This document shows positions 22,907-35,087 of a stretch of 64,000 nucleotides of DNA, piece after piece (position 1 is the stretch's first letter; every line of letters starts with the position of its first letter). A program made the position numbers and the translations under genes. The notes under the pieces were generated by a model. It did no database searches. It saw only the letters and a program-made list of their open reading frames with translations, and was not told the DNA's origin. The stretch is from the NCBI GenBank assembly GCA_907165275.2, contig OU015660.1:10294501-10358500 (forward strand), given 5' to 3'. The DNA is from Zygaena filipendulae. Taxonomy: Eukaryota; Arthropoda; Insecta; Lepidoptera; Zygaenidae.

Positions 22907-23285
22907 CAGAATGTCCCGTAAATCGACATCAAGCCAGAACCAAGGCTAAGTCATAACAGCTGTTAACAGAAAATTATAAAAATCTTTGCTATGCCTATTT
23001 TAAAAAAAGGCAGTCATTAAAAAGTGACGAAAACAATAATTTTGAAAACTTCATTGGCAAAAACTTAAATTTTAAGCAGTAGTTTTCAGAAACACTATTC
23101 AGGATTACACAATAAGAAGAAAATTGAAAAAAGTTAAGAACCGTCGCAGGGTGTAAATTTTTATAATTTTTATAAATGACCATTTTTTTAAGATTATTTT
23201 TTTACGTTTTTCTATTAAGTTATGACTTAGCCTATCACCCGATTTTGGCTTGACGTCGATTTACGGGACACCTTGTATATGTACC
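22907..23285. mobile_element. MITE with mariner-type ends and TA target site
   Basis: The left end CAGAATGTCCCGTAAATCGA and the right end TCGATTTACGGGACACCTTG are inverse copies, and homology continues to AAGCTAAGTCATAAC-like sequence about 45 bases in. Both flanks are TA, as expected for Tc1/mariner. About 379 bases, no transposase. Confidence 0.8.
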
Positions 23286-23576
23286 TAAATGACAATGTAT
23301 AATAGACAAAGTAGACAATTAGCAGAGAGTTACAGCCGAGGCACAATGGTTCTAGTATTCATAATATTGTGACCAGAAAATGAAGGATGTCAGGTCCAAC
23401 TAGATCCTTTACAATGGAGCTATTAAGACTCGCTTGTTCAACATCTGGAAACGTTACAATCAGCTTATTAGCTGTCGCGGTTGTCACACACAAATCACTA
23501 GTTATTTACTCGCAACGATTTCAGACGCGTGGTCTTTTATTATTAAGCCTCAGAGAATTTCCGGTGAGACATGTAA

Positions 23577-23783
23577 ATATCCCTACTAATATTATAAATG
23601 CGAAAGTAACTCTGTATGTCTGTCTGTTCTGTTACGCTTTCACGCCTACGGCTCAACCAATCATGAAATTTGGCATACTTACATCTCGTCAGGACTACAA
23701 AGAAGGACATAGGGTACTTTTTGTCCCGGAATTCCCGCGGGAATTCCGAAATTAACGCGTGCGAAGCCGTGGGAACAGCTAGG
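23577..23783 (-). repeat. CCGCGG-family repeat
   Basis: Near-complete copy from TATCCCTACTAATATTATAA to GGGAACAGCTAGG. Confidence 0.85.
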
Positions 23784-23789
23784 TTATCG

Positions 23790-25397
23790 ATATTTGTGTG
23801 GAGATCTGTGCGCGCGGGAGTAAAATTGACGCTTTGACTTTAATAATATGGACTAGGGCAGCAGATTTTACATGAATATCAAAAATTCTAAAAATTAATA
23901 TACTTACGTGTCTCACCAGTTGATACATAAACCTTACTTGGACTTAATTGCTTTAAAAGACCGCTAGGTAATAAAATAACCAGCGACAAGAGATGGTTAC
24001 GAAAACGAGTAACGACAGACTGTGACCAATCGTCGGTGACGGACGACTAAATTGTTTCATAACAAACAATTCGCTATTGGTCAATTTACGTGCATTATTT
24101 TATAGCGAAGCAAATTCAGGGTAAAGTGATACATTCTAGAAGAAAAACTAATAGATAAGAGTTATATTGAAACTCACCGAGTATATCTTAGTTACAGTCA
24201 ATATGATTAATGTGTGTAGGGTGACCTGTTCAACAGTTAGCCACATAAAATTCATAATCCACCACACGTCATAATTGTTCATTCAAAACTTTTTATTTTT
24301 TTTTGCTTTGGTCAAAAGGCAGGTTTGTTAGCTACATATTGGCATTGAGGAACTGTTCATTTTCCTAACGATTTTTAAGAAAATAATGTTTTTTTTTTTT
24401 ATGGGAATTGGTTAATTGTGTCCACAGTATTGTACACAATTAACCTTTGGGGTTTGCAACAGTCAACCATGGGGTACACTATTAATCATTAATATGATAC
24501 ATTATTTATTTTGAAATAATAACACCAAAGTTATGAAATTGGCCTTTTTATTTCCATAAAAGGTTATTTCGTCATAACACAAAATATATTACCTTCCTAT
24601 AAGTATTACTAACAAATTAACATACTTATCAGATCAATAATAATCAGACTTTAATTTTTTGTTTTGAAACATTGCTTAGCTTTGAAAGCTTAATTTATTA
24701 TATTTATATCAGTATAGATTATGTACCTACTTCTCAAACATAATATATGAATTATTACAGTGCACATACAACTAGGGTAATCCTTTTACTTTAATTATAA
24801 TCTACTAATTATTTATTGGCACATAATCAGTCTCAAGACATTTAGTAAAAATATATTTAGTGTTGTAAATAAGAAAAAGACTATAGACTTAAGAATTAAC
24901 AAAACATTATGGAGCAATAATAAGGTGTCGTATCAACGCATAAGTAAATAACAAAAAAATAGTCTTTGTAGTATAGTGAGATTTAAATATTTAACTCAAA
25001 TTCAATTTTGACAAATCGAAGTAAATGTCACATGAAGACGTTTGCCTTCGGTTGGTGCCAGTAATTCTCGGATCTGGTAATCCTACTTGTATGCCTGCTG
25101 TATAAGGTACGATAGACTCACAAAATGTTTGACATGATCTGTTTTTCAGTCTTAAAAAACTTACAAAATAATCCGAATCGTTCTCATCATAAATTTTTTC
25201 TAATATTTTTGAGAAAAGTTTTCTTCAATGGAAAGAAGACGAGGACGAATTCGTTCTTTTGGATCTCGAGGTATTGGTAAAAAGTTATCATCGAGTAGGT
25301 ATAATATTAATAAATTACCGGGAATTATTAATATTCACATGTGACTTGGTAAAAGGTACATTAACTATGCTATGATACTGGTCGTTGCTATAAATGG
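23790..25397. other. Non-coding stretch with possible minus-strand donors
   Basis: Minus-strand GTAAGT-type donor words occur near 23906 and a GTGAGT near 24176, with CCAAT boxes at about 24031 and 24076. These could mark alternative 5' exons of the transporter, but no exon is supported. The rest is AT-rich. Confidence 0.3.
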
Positions 25398-25405
25398 ATG
25401 CAGAG

Positions 25406-25806
25406 CAGGGATGTTGCGAATATTCGCATCCGCATCCGCAAATGCGGAGCTTCCGCATTGTTTTGGACTTCTGCATCCACATCCGCCACATCCGCATTAA
25501 TCAATGCGGATGTTCGTGCGGATGCCAGTGAAATACAAGTTCCGATAAGAAAGAAATTGGGCGGGGCCGGAGAGTGAAAATTGAATTAGTAAGTGAAGTT
25601 AAAAAAAATAGGAGCATAATTGATACTAGGTAATTTTCAATAATAAAAATGTTAATTAATTACTTTATCATTGTTTTAATTCGTCATTCATATATTATAT
25701 TTACATAAGATCTTAAACATCCGCATCCGCACCCGCGGATATGAGCCTTCATAAATCCGCATCCGCATTCACATCCAAGGATGTGAAAAAATTAGCAACA
25801 TCCTTA
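25406..25806. mobile_element. hAT-like non-autonomous element with perfect 8-bp duplication
   Basis: The left end CAGGGATGTTGCGAAT and the right end ATTAGCAACATCCTTA form imperfect inverted repeats. The flanks ATGCAGAG (25398-25405 and 25807-25814) are an exact 8-bp direct repeat. The interior has subterminal GCATCCGCATCCGC runs on both sides (about 25424-25530 and 25718-25780). 401 bases, no transposase. Confidence 0.85.
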
Positions 25807-26208
25807 ATGCAGAGCATCTCAATATGGTAGGCTAGGTTATACTGCAGACCGGGACGCGTGAGCCGTGCAAGGAAGATGGACATTTAAATAATCCTATAAG
25901 AAGCTGAAATAGGTAGTTTCTTTCATCACAGAGTTCCCGCGCATATTCCCGAACTTCACGGGTGTAAAACAACTAGTACCTACATATTTCCTAAAAGCGA
26001 CTAACGACTTGGTTTCCTTGTCTTTGAAACACACCTAGTAAGCAACGGAAAATATGCTTATCGATAAAAAACCAGGCAAATACCTAATAACTTGCAAATT
26101 ATATCGCTCGTAGCGCCATGTGTTGTTAAATAGAAAAGCAGTCCCAAACACTCATTTGTCACTGCATGAAAACACGGATAAAACGACGTTTTCTAAAAAT
26201 GAAACCTA

Positions 26209-26433
26209 CACAGTGAAATTTTCGTATTGAAATTTACTATGGAAGCATTTTAGACATTGATATACCACACCACGTCTAGTAGTAAATCAATGATTTTAGA
26301 ATCTGTCTTTAATGCACTATTGACAATTTTACTATGGAAATGAAAGGCATTGCCATAGCAAAATTCTCAATAGTGTTAGTAAAGACGGGCTGTAAAACGC
26401 ATCCATAGTAAATTTCAATACGAAAATACCGTG
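26209..26433. mobile_element. MITE with mariner-type TA target site
   Basis: Left end CACAGTGAAATTTTCGTATT and right end AATACGAAAATACCGTG. Homology of both arms continues through GAAATTTACTATGGA, about 35 bases. Flanked by TA on both sides. 225 bases, no coding capacity. Confidence 0.8.
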
Positions 26434-26524
26434 TAGCTAGATCGATTAATCGCTCCCAAAACCCCCTGCATACTAAATATCATGAAAAACGTAGGAGCCG
26501 TTTCTGAGCCGCAATATATTATAT

Positions 26525-26960
26525 AACTAGCTGATCCCCGCTGTTTCACCCGCGGTAATTTCGAAGTTCCCGCGGGAATTCCGGGATATAAAGTACCCTA
26601 TGTCACTCAGGATCACTGTAGCTTCTTATAAGTGAAAGAATTTTTTAAAATCGGTTCAGTAGATCTAGAGATTACCCCCTACAACGTCACAAACTCAACA
26701 ACTTTTGCTCTTTATAATATTACTAGCTGTCCCCCGCGATTTCATCCGCGGTAATTTCGGAGTTCCTGCGGTAATTCCGGGAAAAAAGTGCTGTAGTTTA
26801 CGGTGATAAGCAGTTCCCCACATTAATTCCGGAGTTCCCGGGGGAATTCCGGGATAAAAACTATCCTATCTTTTAAGTTGGACCATATTATAGTTTTCAG
26901 TAGTTTCGGAGTCCATCGCGGACAAACAACGTGACACGTGATTTATATATATTAGATAAG
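26525..26960 (+). repeat. Two CCGCGG-family repeats in tandem
   Basis: The first copy is 26525-26715. The second, 26722-26960, belongs to the subfamily with CCCCCGCGATTTCATCCGCG and GTTGGACCATATTA, the same one that forms the tandem array at 58.6-59.5 kb. Confidence 0.75.
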
Positions 26961-28285
26961 ATATACAAATACAAGAATTTTAGATAAGCAGAGATGTCAG
27001 TGGAGGTCCATAGAGCACTTAAACCCGTTAGACATAAGGTGATAAAAGTATATTCATGAAGCAATCTAACGCCACATCAAGTGAAAGCAGAACGTCATTT
27101 CATTTACTTAATAATCATGCTATTATTCCATGGCAGTAACGTCTTTGGGATGATCACAAGAATAAATAATTCTACTTAGTGTTTTTTAAATACTTAATAT
27201 AATAGGAAATACGCATTTTGTTTCTATTTACTATGAGTCATCATTAACCAGAAACTTCGTTGCGGTACCTATTTATGTTGTTTTCTCATTAATATGCAAT
27301 AAAATTAATCCTTTCACTACACCTATGTATAGTTAGGTACCTAAAATTCAAATGGTTGATTTCCATATTATAGATTATACATAAACATGTTACACCAAAG
27401 CAATTCATAACTTTTTCCTGTGGTTTTACTCGCGTATACTTGGTGTTTTCGGAAATTCTTTGAGGTGGTGGCATGTGTCGTGATGGTATCCGTAAGTACA
27501 TATAGGCATACGATAAATACATGCGTATTCACACAAACAGAATCACAACAATTTTCTTGTGCCGCAGATGAAAACAGGACCGTGCTACGGTAACTTTGGG
27601 GATTCTCTCAAAACTCCTAAACCCAACATACCTATGGACCATCGTCGTAACAGAACAAATACATTGTGTAACTAGTTATGACCTTAATCGGTCAAGTCAT
27701 TAATAAGTTACACGATCACTATCAAACGCACCAACATTGAATGGGTCCGAAGAACAAATATTTACCATTCCTAATAGTAAATAGGATCAACAACATTCCT
27801 TGTCTATAACGCGCGCAACTGTAACATAATCCTTAGCACTGAATGGTAAAAAATCACAAATAATTAGTATTATGTATGCCATATGAGACATGATGCCTTA
27901 AGGATTTATTTTTGTATAGTGAAATCATTTTGGACACGGGGAAAAAACCATTCTTTGTGGTTAGGGAATCAGGGTCCTGGTACCAGTTAACTGATATGTA
28001 TCCGATACTTAATAACATACCTATTTTTTTTCTGTAAATACATAGTACGATACATTCCAAGGGCAAACACAAAAATGTTCCATCCCATACTTTGACGTTT
28101 ACCATACGGCAAAAACAAGTAGGCACTCAAGGAACTTGTCATTCGCAACGGTGCAAACAAACCGGAGGCGCTGTAGGAAATACTTAGGTAGGTACCTACA
28201 TGTTAACATCGGAGTTTATCGCGAAAATCTAATGTGAAAACTGAACAACACGAGAAAAAAAATAACCGAAACACAATCTATTTAA
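26961..28285. other. Non-coding stretch
   Basis: A fragment at 27788-27817 (CAACAACATTCCTTG, ATAACGCGCGC) matches one end of the GGGCCC MITE at 63.44 kb. Nothing else assigned. Confidence 0.4.
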
Positions 28286-28290
28286 CTCAC

Positions 28291-28690
28291 CAAAGCAAAG
28301 ATAGTGAAGCGTGACCAAATAAACGCACGTGGACGAAAACTAAACCATTCGTAGTGTGGAGCGAGTGGACGTACGTTATCACAAAACTTTTAAGGGAAAA
28401 CTGTGGCAAGATAGAAACAGTGTTGCGGGGTCGACGGAGCGGAACGCACTGGTCGAACGAAGGCCGCGTAGAGACTTGTGTGGACGGGGTAAGGCCGAGA
28501 GCACAGCGCGAAACTTGCTCATTACGAGTGCCACAACTGCCACAAATGACACGACAGCGGCTGTGATCGAGCCATAATTACTGGCCGCGCATTCAGCAAT
28601 TTGGGCTGTCTTATCGCGATCCATAGAAAATTTCGTCTTGAGTCGCGCGGCATTCATCCGAATCACACTAATATTATATTATAGTAACTG
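28291..28690 (-). other. Possible non-coding first exon of a minus-strand gene (sugar transporter candidate)
   Basis: This patch is clearly more GC-rich than its surroundings. On the minus strand it starts near an initiator-like ATCAGTTACT (about 28690) and ends at CTTTGCTTTG followed by GTGAGT (28290-28285). A frame of about 95 codons inside (MIRMNAARLK...) stops before the donor, so if transcribed it is an upstream frame, not the transporter N terminus. The transporter acceptor at 21118 is the nearest minus-strand acceptor that could receive it. Inference only. Confidence 0.35.
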
Positions 28691-29039
28691 ATGCTGACCC
28701 TACAGACGGAACGTCTTGTCCTTTACCGCGATAATCTTGTTTTATTTACGTCATAACGAAGTAGCGCTCTCTAGAACCAGTTCTGACTTCTGCGTAATTC
28801 TGCCGATTTTTTTCTAATCACTTTATGATGAGCATTAAAAATGCAACCCTCCTTGGTTTACCGAAAGATTCATTTCTTGCATATTTTTTACTTTTGTAGC
28901 ATTAAATTAAAAAAAAAATGCAATAAAGATACTTGTTAGAAAAAGAGAAAACACCTTTTATTGTTCATGGCACCAATCAGAAACCGACATGTCCTATGCA
29001 GTAAAGGATAGGGTCAATCTAACTGTGGACGATCAGGGT

Positions 29040-29255
29040 CATCGAAGGGCGTGTGTGCGTATAGTAAGGTCGCTGTCAAAGCGAGCTGACAGTAACTATT
29101 AGTTGTCAGTGAATAATTGTCACATGTAGATTGTAGAATGATGTAACAAACTTTCCTCGGCATTTACCAAGGCACTTTCGCGGGGTATGAGGAGGCATGT
29201 AATTGGTGGGAAGAGAAGAGTGTCGCTTCTTTATACACTTTGGTGAAGACGAGCG
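29040..29255 (+). repeat. Promoter-like dispersed repeat, copy 2
   Basis: Matches 11225-11425 in block order, including the inverted CCAAT word AATTGGTGGG and TCGCTTCTTTATA. Confidence 0.55.
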
Positions 29256-31075
29256 AGTAAACAGTGACACAATAAAAGGCGAAAATAGTGGCGAACGGGT
29301 GTGAGAACCGAGTTAACATGGGCTAGAGTTCCAGAGGGAATCTCAGAACTCACGCGAGCAAAGCAATGACGATAAAGAACACACCACCTCAGACCAAATA
29401 TAAACTAGTTTTTATTTGAACTGAGCAGTGAGCATACCACATACGGTAAACACTGAGTAAACACCAAATGCATACGTACAAAATATGTGACTGTAAATGC
29501 ATCCTTATATGCGAATGTTACATGGCGTCGCGGCTAAAACCTTTCAACATGATGGATAAATAAGATAAACCAGTACGAAGTACATAACTTTGATACGACC
29601 GAAAAACTTGTTGATTATCATATAATGCAGATAAATGTAGTAGGTAAATATAGATATTAATCTATAGGTTTTAATACAATTTATAAGTGGATCTAATTTA
29701 ATGTTTGAAAAGAAAAAATAAATCACAATACTTCATATTATTATCGCTTGGACATTATTACACGGCGGCGTTTCTTAGTCTTGGTCCCAGAGTCAAATTA
29801 TGCAGAGCTTGTAAGTTGTAATAGTAGTTACCACAACAACCAATACAATATGTTTCAAAAGCATTTTTAGACAGAGAGACAAAAATATACAAACTTATGA
29901 AGTTTGTATATTTTTGTCGCTTTTAAGCATCGGAATACTTATGCCTGGTTTTAGATAGTTGTATTGTATTGTAGATTATTATATTGTATAAAAAGAAAAA
30001 CGGTCGAGCGCTGAATCGTTTCGTGTGGTATTAATTTGAATTATAAGAAGCGTTTTACTTCTTCATTGTGCGTACTGCAAAGTACTGCAATGAACTCAGT
30101 CTGCCTATTTCCTGACCGCTATAACTATGGAACTCTTCAAGTAGGTAAGTGGGCAAGATTAGAGTAGGTTTACTCAGTAGAATTGACGCATGATCTGTGT
30201 TATTGATATATTGGATTTCAATTTCTGATCCCAATTTAATATTTTTGTTTTACAAATCTATCTGATCCATCGTTGTTGTATAAACCTTATGTTGGGTAAA
30301 AAAAAAAATTCAAAGTTCCTTAAAATAAAACTCGTTTTTGTCTTCAAATACTGCCTAAGTCAGCTAAAAATCTCATTAAACTACCATCAGCTAACAGTAG
30401 TTGAAAAGTTAGGGGGTTTTCTTCCAACAGTCTTACCGAATGCTAGTTGAAATTGGAACTTCTTGGAATTCCGAATAATATTATAGTCAGTTCAATTTTA
30501 TTTTCATTGTCAGTAGACTTAGAAGATCACTGGGAGTTTTGTTCTCAATACTTAGACTTAGCATTACTTAAGCGCTATGTATTTATTTATTCGTTTATTT
30601 AATTTAAACATGTTTTAATAAATTATGTTGATAGTTACGATCAGATGAAATAGTAGTCATTTTATAGGCGAGTTTAATCTACGACCTCAAACATTTTGCA
30701 ACAATGACAAATGAGTTATATAAGCGGGACGCCTCAACTGCCAACCTACCTCAATAGAGCGAGAGTCGAAAAACTGAGCTGCGAATGGAATACGAGTAGG
30801 TAAATCGAGAACAAACAAAGATTCGATATAATCAGCGGACGGCGAAATCTTCTTCCACAAATGAGTGCCTACATCATTGTTAATAGCAAATATTAAAGTT
30901 CGCAGACAGCGCAGGTAGCAGTACTTAGTAAGTAGGCGTAGAAAACAAAGTTTGAATGTTGTGTTTCATCTACGTACATTTTAGAATAAATTTTCTAATA
31001 ACGCTCAAGTTATTAACACGTGGGTGCTATAAATTATTACTAACGGTATAAATATTCTAATGTTTAAATAATATA
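29256..31075. other. Non-coding stretch with one perfect palindrome
   Basis: A perfect 19-bp inverted repeat (GACAAAAATATACAAACTT, loop ATG, its complement) spans 29878-29918. A fragment of the CCGCGG repeat lies at about 29315-29360. Nothing else assigned. Confidence 0.45.
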
Positions 31076-31268
31076 CGGATACTAATATTATAAATGCGAA
31101 AGTAACCGTCTGTCAGTCTGTTAATACTTTTTACGCCTTAACTACCTAATCAACCGATCATCATGAAATTTTTGCACACACGTTATAAGGGGCTCAGTAC
31201 TTTTTATCCCGTAATTCCCGTATAAAACTTTGAAATTGACGCGAGTAAAACCGCGGGCAAGAGCTAGA
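31076..31268 (-). repeat. CCGCGG-family repeat
   Basis: Copy from GATACTAATATTATAAATGC to CCGCGGGCAAGAGCTAG. Confidence 0.8.
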
Positions 31269-31269
31269 T

Positions 31270-32094
31270 ATTCATAAACTATTAATATTCATTCTTCACA
31301 TGATATAATTCTAATTTAATAATGGCTAAAAATGGTTAAAACCCAGTTTTTAAATGTTCTGATTATGATTCATACATAAAATTTATACAGCACCAAACAG
31401 AAGACCGCCCTAAGGCTTAAATCAACTCCAAACCAAACTCGAACCCTCCGGTTTTTCCACGTTCGTCGATAGATATTATTGCGGTGGGCGAACCGTGCTT
31501 TATGGGCTATGGCACGTCTAACCATAGACGAAGAATATTATTATAATTCTGTGCATCAATAGATAAATAATAGGTAGTAGTAAATTTAAAAAAAAAACCG
31601 TGAAAACATCCACGAGAACTATGTATTAAATTGGGATTTAAAGAGCATAAATCTAAAAATAAAAAGTACAGTGTTCTTATATTATTCAAATGAAAGCAAG
31701 TTTGTAGATATTTTGTATAAATATTTTATCGTGTGCGAATATTGAATTTATTTATTTATTTAACCAATGCTGAAAAAGTTAATATAGGTACTTCATCTTA
31801 TATTTACTGTAGATATTTTTTTTTTGTTTTGACCATCGGCAATTAATTCATTTTATTTATTCAGTCCTGAGAAACACACCAACATTACAAAGACGTATAA
31901 TACGGCAAATATTATTAAGCAGGGTATTTCCTATACCAGGCTAAAACAACATGCTTGCATGCATACGTACCTATATGAAGTAGGTAATTTAGATTCATGA
32001 ACTATGAAAAAATTCTATTAATTTTGTATTAAGTCTTTGGTGTTGGTACATTTTTCAAAATTCTGTTGGACAAAATGTGTCTTTTTATATAAAA
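31270..32094. other. Non-coding stretch
   Basis: An ATTTATTTATTTATT run at about 31746-31762 may be a decayed LINE tail. Otherwise unassigned. Confidence 0.35.
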
Positions 32095-32590
32095 ACTAGC
32101 TGTTCCCCACGGTTCACCCGCGTTAGTTTTGGAGATCCTGCGGGAATTCCGTGATAAAAGTACTTACTACTTACTAGCCTATATTTTTTCCTTGACAACG
32201 TGTAGTAGTATATAGGTATGTAAAATGTAATGTAGTTTCTTCCGCGTTAGTTTCGGAATTCGCAAGGGAATTCCGGGATAAAAAGTAGCCTATGTCCTTT
32301 TCTGTACCACTGAGAACGTGTATGCAAAATTTCGTGGTGATCGGTTGAGCCGTTTAGCCGTGAAAGCGTAACAAACAATTTGATCGGCACAATAGAATAG
32401 AATAGTGTCCCGCGGTTTCACCTGCGGTAAATTGGAGTTCCCGCGGGAATTCCGGGATGAAAAGTACTTCTCTGTACCCTTGACAACGTGCATGCCAAAT
32501 TTCATCCAAATCCGTTCAGTCGTTTTTGCGCGATCGAGTAACAAACATCCAAACATTCACACTTTTACATTTATAATATTAGTAGGATAG
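32095..32590 (+). repeat. Three consecutive CCGCGG-family repeats
   Basis: Copies at about 32095-32225 (truncated), 32230-32376 and 32403-32588, all forward. The last ends in TTTATAATATTAGTAGGAT. Confidence 0.8.
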
Positions 32591-32754
32591 CACATAATGT
32601 GGTGAACTTAATGCCTTGCGGCATTCTCTACCAGTTGACCATTGGGTAGACACTAGACAGAGAGATATAGAAAATGGGATGTGCAACCTACGACAAAAAC
32701 GAAAAATAATATCTTTTACACAAAAGTTTAACGTTATAATTATAAAAAAACAAC

Positions 32755-33035
32755 CAGGGCCGTCTTTACCATAGGGGGTGCAAGGGGTGCGGTGCACCCG
32801 GGCGCGGGGCGCCCAGGGGCGCCTGTCGAGCGCTGAATTTTTGGATATTTCATTGAACTTAACGCTATTTCACAGTTTTATATACTTGTTACTTACGATA
32901 AATATGTATGCGCAAGCAGAAAAAAAATAGTCATCAAGAATAATATTTTATTTACTTTTAACCTAAAAAAGGAAAAAAAAGAGGGCACAGGCTGAGTCCC
33001 GCACCCCGACGCAGAATAGACTTAAGACGGCCCTG
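32755..33035. mobile_element. hAT-like MITE with CAGGGCCGTCTT ends
   Basis: Left end CAGGGCCGTCTTTA, right end TTAAGACGGCCCTG. The flanking octamers AAAACAAC and AAAACTAC differ at one base, as expected of an aged 8-bp duplication. 281 bases with a GC-rich block at the left (GGTGCACCCGGGCGCGGGGC). Confidence 0.8.
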
Positions 33036-33700
33036 AAAACTACCCTTCTGGATCATTGTCAATATTCACACCAATATTATACAAAACGAAACGCACAACG
33101 TCTAATAATTTACGTTAATATGCAATTGTCTCGTTTAGCGAGTCGTTACTTTGAATACTTAAGACGATTATCACAATAGCTAAGGTGCCGCGAAACAGAC
33201 ATTGAGGAAAAACCTGAACAAACAATGCACTCAATCATTGCCAAATATCGATTTGGATACACAATTCGGCTTAGCTAATAATCAAACAGTACGTAACTAA
33301 TTTACTAACTACAATATATTGTAGGTACATACCTACATACCTACATAGAGGTATTATTATAAAGTGATTCGAAAAAGGTGATGTATGTATCACTTGTCAT
33401 TTTTGGACTTGTATTAGCATACTTTGACCAAAACACCAACCTTATAGGAGTACACATCAATATGGTGAACGAACGCTGAAATGTGTCGAATACAAAATGG
33501 GGAAGAGGGGCAGCGGCCGGCGACCAAAGTACCGACCAATTTAAAAATTTTAATATCGAAGGGCAAATCAAAGACAGGCAAACGAAATATTTAATTGCAT
33601 GTAGATATCACATGGAGGTTAACAAACTATTGTTGTCAACTATTTATTTTCTTTGAAACGATTTTTTTTTTACATCTATATTGTATACATTATTATAAAA
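33036..33700. other. Non-coding stretch
   Basis: No gene, repeat or motif that I can support. Confidence 0.35.
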
Positions 33701-33702
33701 TA

Positions 33703-34229
33703 AGCTGTGCCCCGCGGCTTCACTCGCGTGAGTTCCAAAGTAGCCTAATTTACTCTTTATAACATCAGCTAATTTAGCATTGAAAGCCCCGTCAAAATCG
33801 GTCCAACTGTTTCGGAGGTTCACCCGCGTGAGTTTCGGGATTCCCATAGGAACTCCAAATTTCTTTCATATTCTCCTTCTCCTTACAATAACAAACACAA
33901 CAAAAAAGAATTAGCGAAATCGGTCCAGCCGTTCACGCGTGATGCCGTGACCAAGGAAAATAGGAATTCATTTTTAAATATATCTAGATTTCTAGCTGTT
34001 CCCCGCGGTTTCACCCGCGTTAATTTTGGAGTTCCCGCGGGAATTCCGGGATAAAAGTAGCCTACGTCCTTCTCTGTACCCCTGACAACGTGTATGAAAA
34101 AATTCGTGGTGATCGGTTGCGCCGTTTAGCCGTGAAAGCGTAACTTTTTTGTTGTCCTGTGTGCATTAATTGTTAAATAAATAAATAAAAAAAAAACTCA
34201 CTTTCGCATTTATAATATTAATAAGGATG
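33703..34229 (+). repeat. Two CCGCGG-type repeats of different subfamilies
   Basis: 33703-33968 is a divergent subfamily (GCTTCACTCGCGTGAGTTCC, TAACATCAGCTAATTTAGC). 33992-34229 is the common type. Near its 3' end a GTGTGCATTAATTGTTAAAT plus AAATAAAT tail (34157-34190) is inserted, matching the LINE-like tail at 8700-8765. Confidence 0.7.
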
Positions 34230-34859
34230 CATAAAAATGAAAAAATATGTAGGTAGGTACATAAAAATATACACAATTGTTAGATAGTCAAACAAATTTT
34301 TTACATCCGCGGCTGGAAACGGCTTGTCAATAATTTTCGACAATTTTTTTTCAATAGGTACCATTTTTCTTAGCCACACCAGAAGATGTATGTAACTTAT
34401 GTAAGTAAATATTACAGTATAAATATTATTATACCGAAAACCGGTTTAATAATCCGGACTGGCTATAGATTAAATTAAGAGGCGCCAGAGAAACTCGATC
34501 TAAGCACACATCATCGTCGAGATAATTGCGCCCTGAAACGCATACCGACTCTATATGTACGTGACTCCAATGAACGGGAAATAAAGACAACAAGCACTCT
34601 AGCGATTCGGAGAAAAACCTTATTTATTGGTATATTCTATGCCATCGAAGTGTGCTACAATATTCACTTTGGATATTATATGCAGCAAGCAGAACTCTCA
34701 AAACCTAGAGACGCCGTTATTAGGCAATCGGAAAATGGAAATCACAAAATGTAGGGGACAAAGTTGAAAGCGATCGTATAACGAGGTCCAAGGATTTTAT
34801 AAAACCGATGTGATTAGAGCAGTGAACACAGAACACACCGTGATAAGATAAGACACCAC

Positions 34860-35080
34860 AAAAATTGTTTTTCCTTAGTGATCGAAGAAGTTTCACTTTA
34901 CAAAATACATTTACAACGTGTGTTATGGTCTCAGACGAAATAAAAAGTCTTATTTCGTCTGAGGTTATGGTATATAGAATATTAATTTCTAATATGTTGG
35001 CATCTGGAGCGGTCAGAATTGTGTTTTTGGGACGCGCGTTATAGGCAAGGAATGTTGTTGGTCATAGAGAATAAGGGCCC
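34860..35080 (-). mobile_element. GGGCCC MITE, truncated copy carrying a nested micro-element
   Basis: On the minus strand it starts GGGCCCTTATTCTCTATGAC and follows the element at 63444-63828 through ACATTCCTTGCCTATAACGC and AACTTCTTCGATCAC. It is interrupted by the palindrome at 34930-34963. The other terminus is missing. Confidence 0.75.
34930..34963. mobile_element. 34-bp palindromic micro-element with perfect 8-bp target duplication
   Basis: The arms CTCAGACGAAATAA and TTATTTCGTCTGAG are perfect inverse copies around a 6-base centre (AAAGTC). The flanks GTTATGGT (34922-34929 and 34964-34971) are an exact direct repeat. The related MITE at 63444-63828 has a single ACCATAAG at 63553-63560 and no insert, which is the pre-insertion state. 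A second copy is at 40795. Confidence 0.85.
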
Positions 35081-35087
35081 TGTAAAA

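Noticed and set aside
28379..28666. 95-codon minus-strand frame as the transporter N terminus
   Set aside because: It stops before the GTGAGT donor, and the frame entering that donor has a stop and no ATG, so the region can only be untranslated or an upstream frame.
29878..29918. Third copy of the micro-palindrome family
   Set aside because: It is a perfect 19-bp inverted repeat of similar size, but its sequence is unrelated to CTCAGACG and its flanks show no direct repeat.
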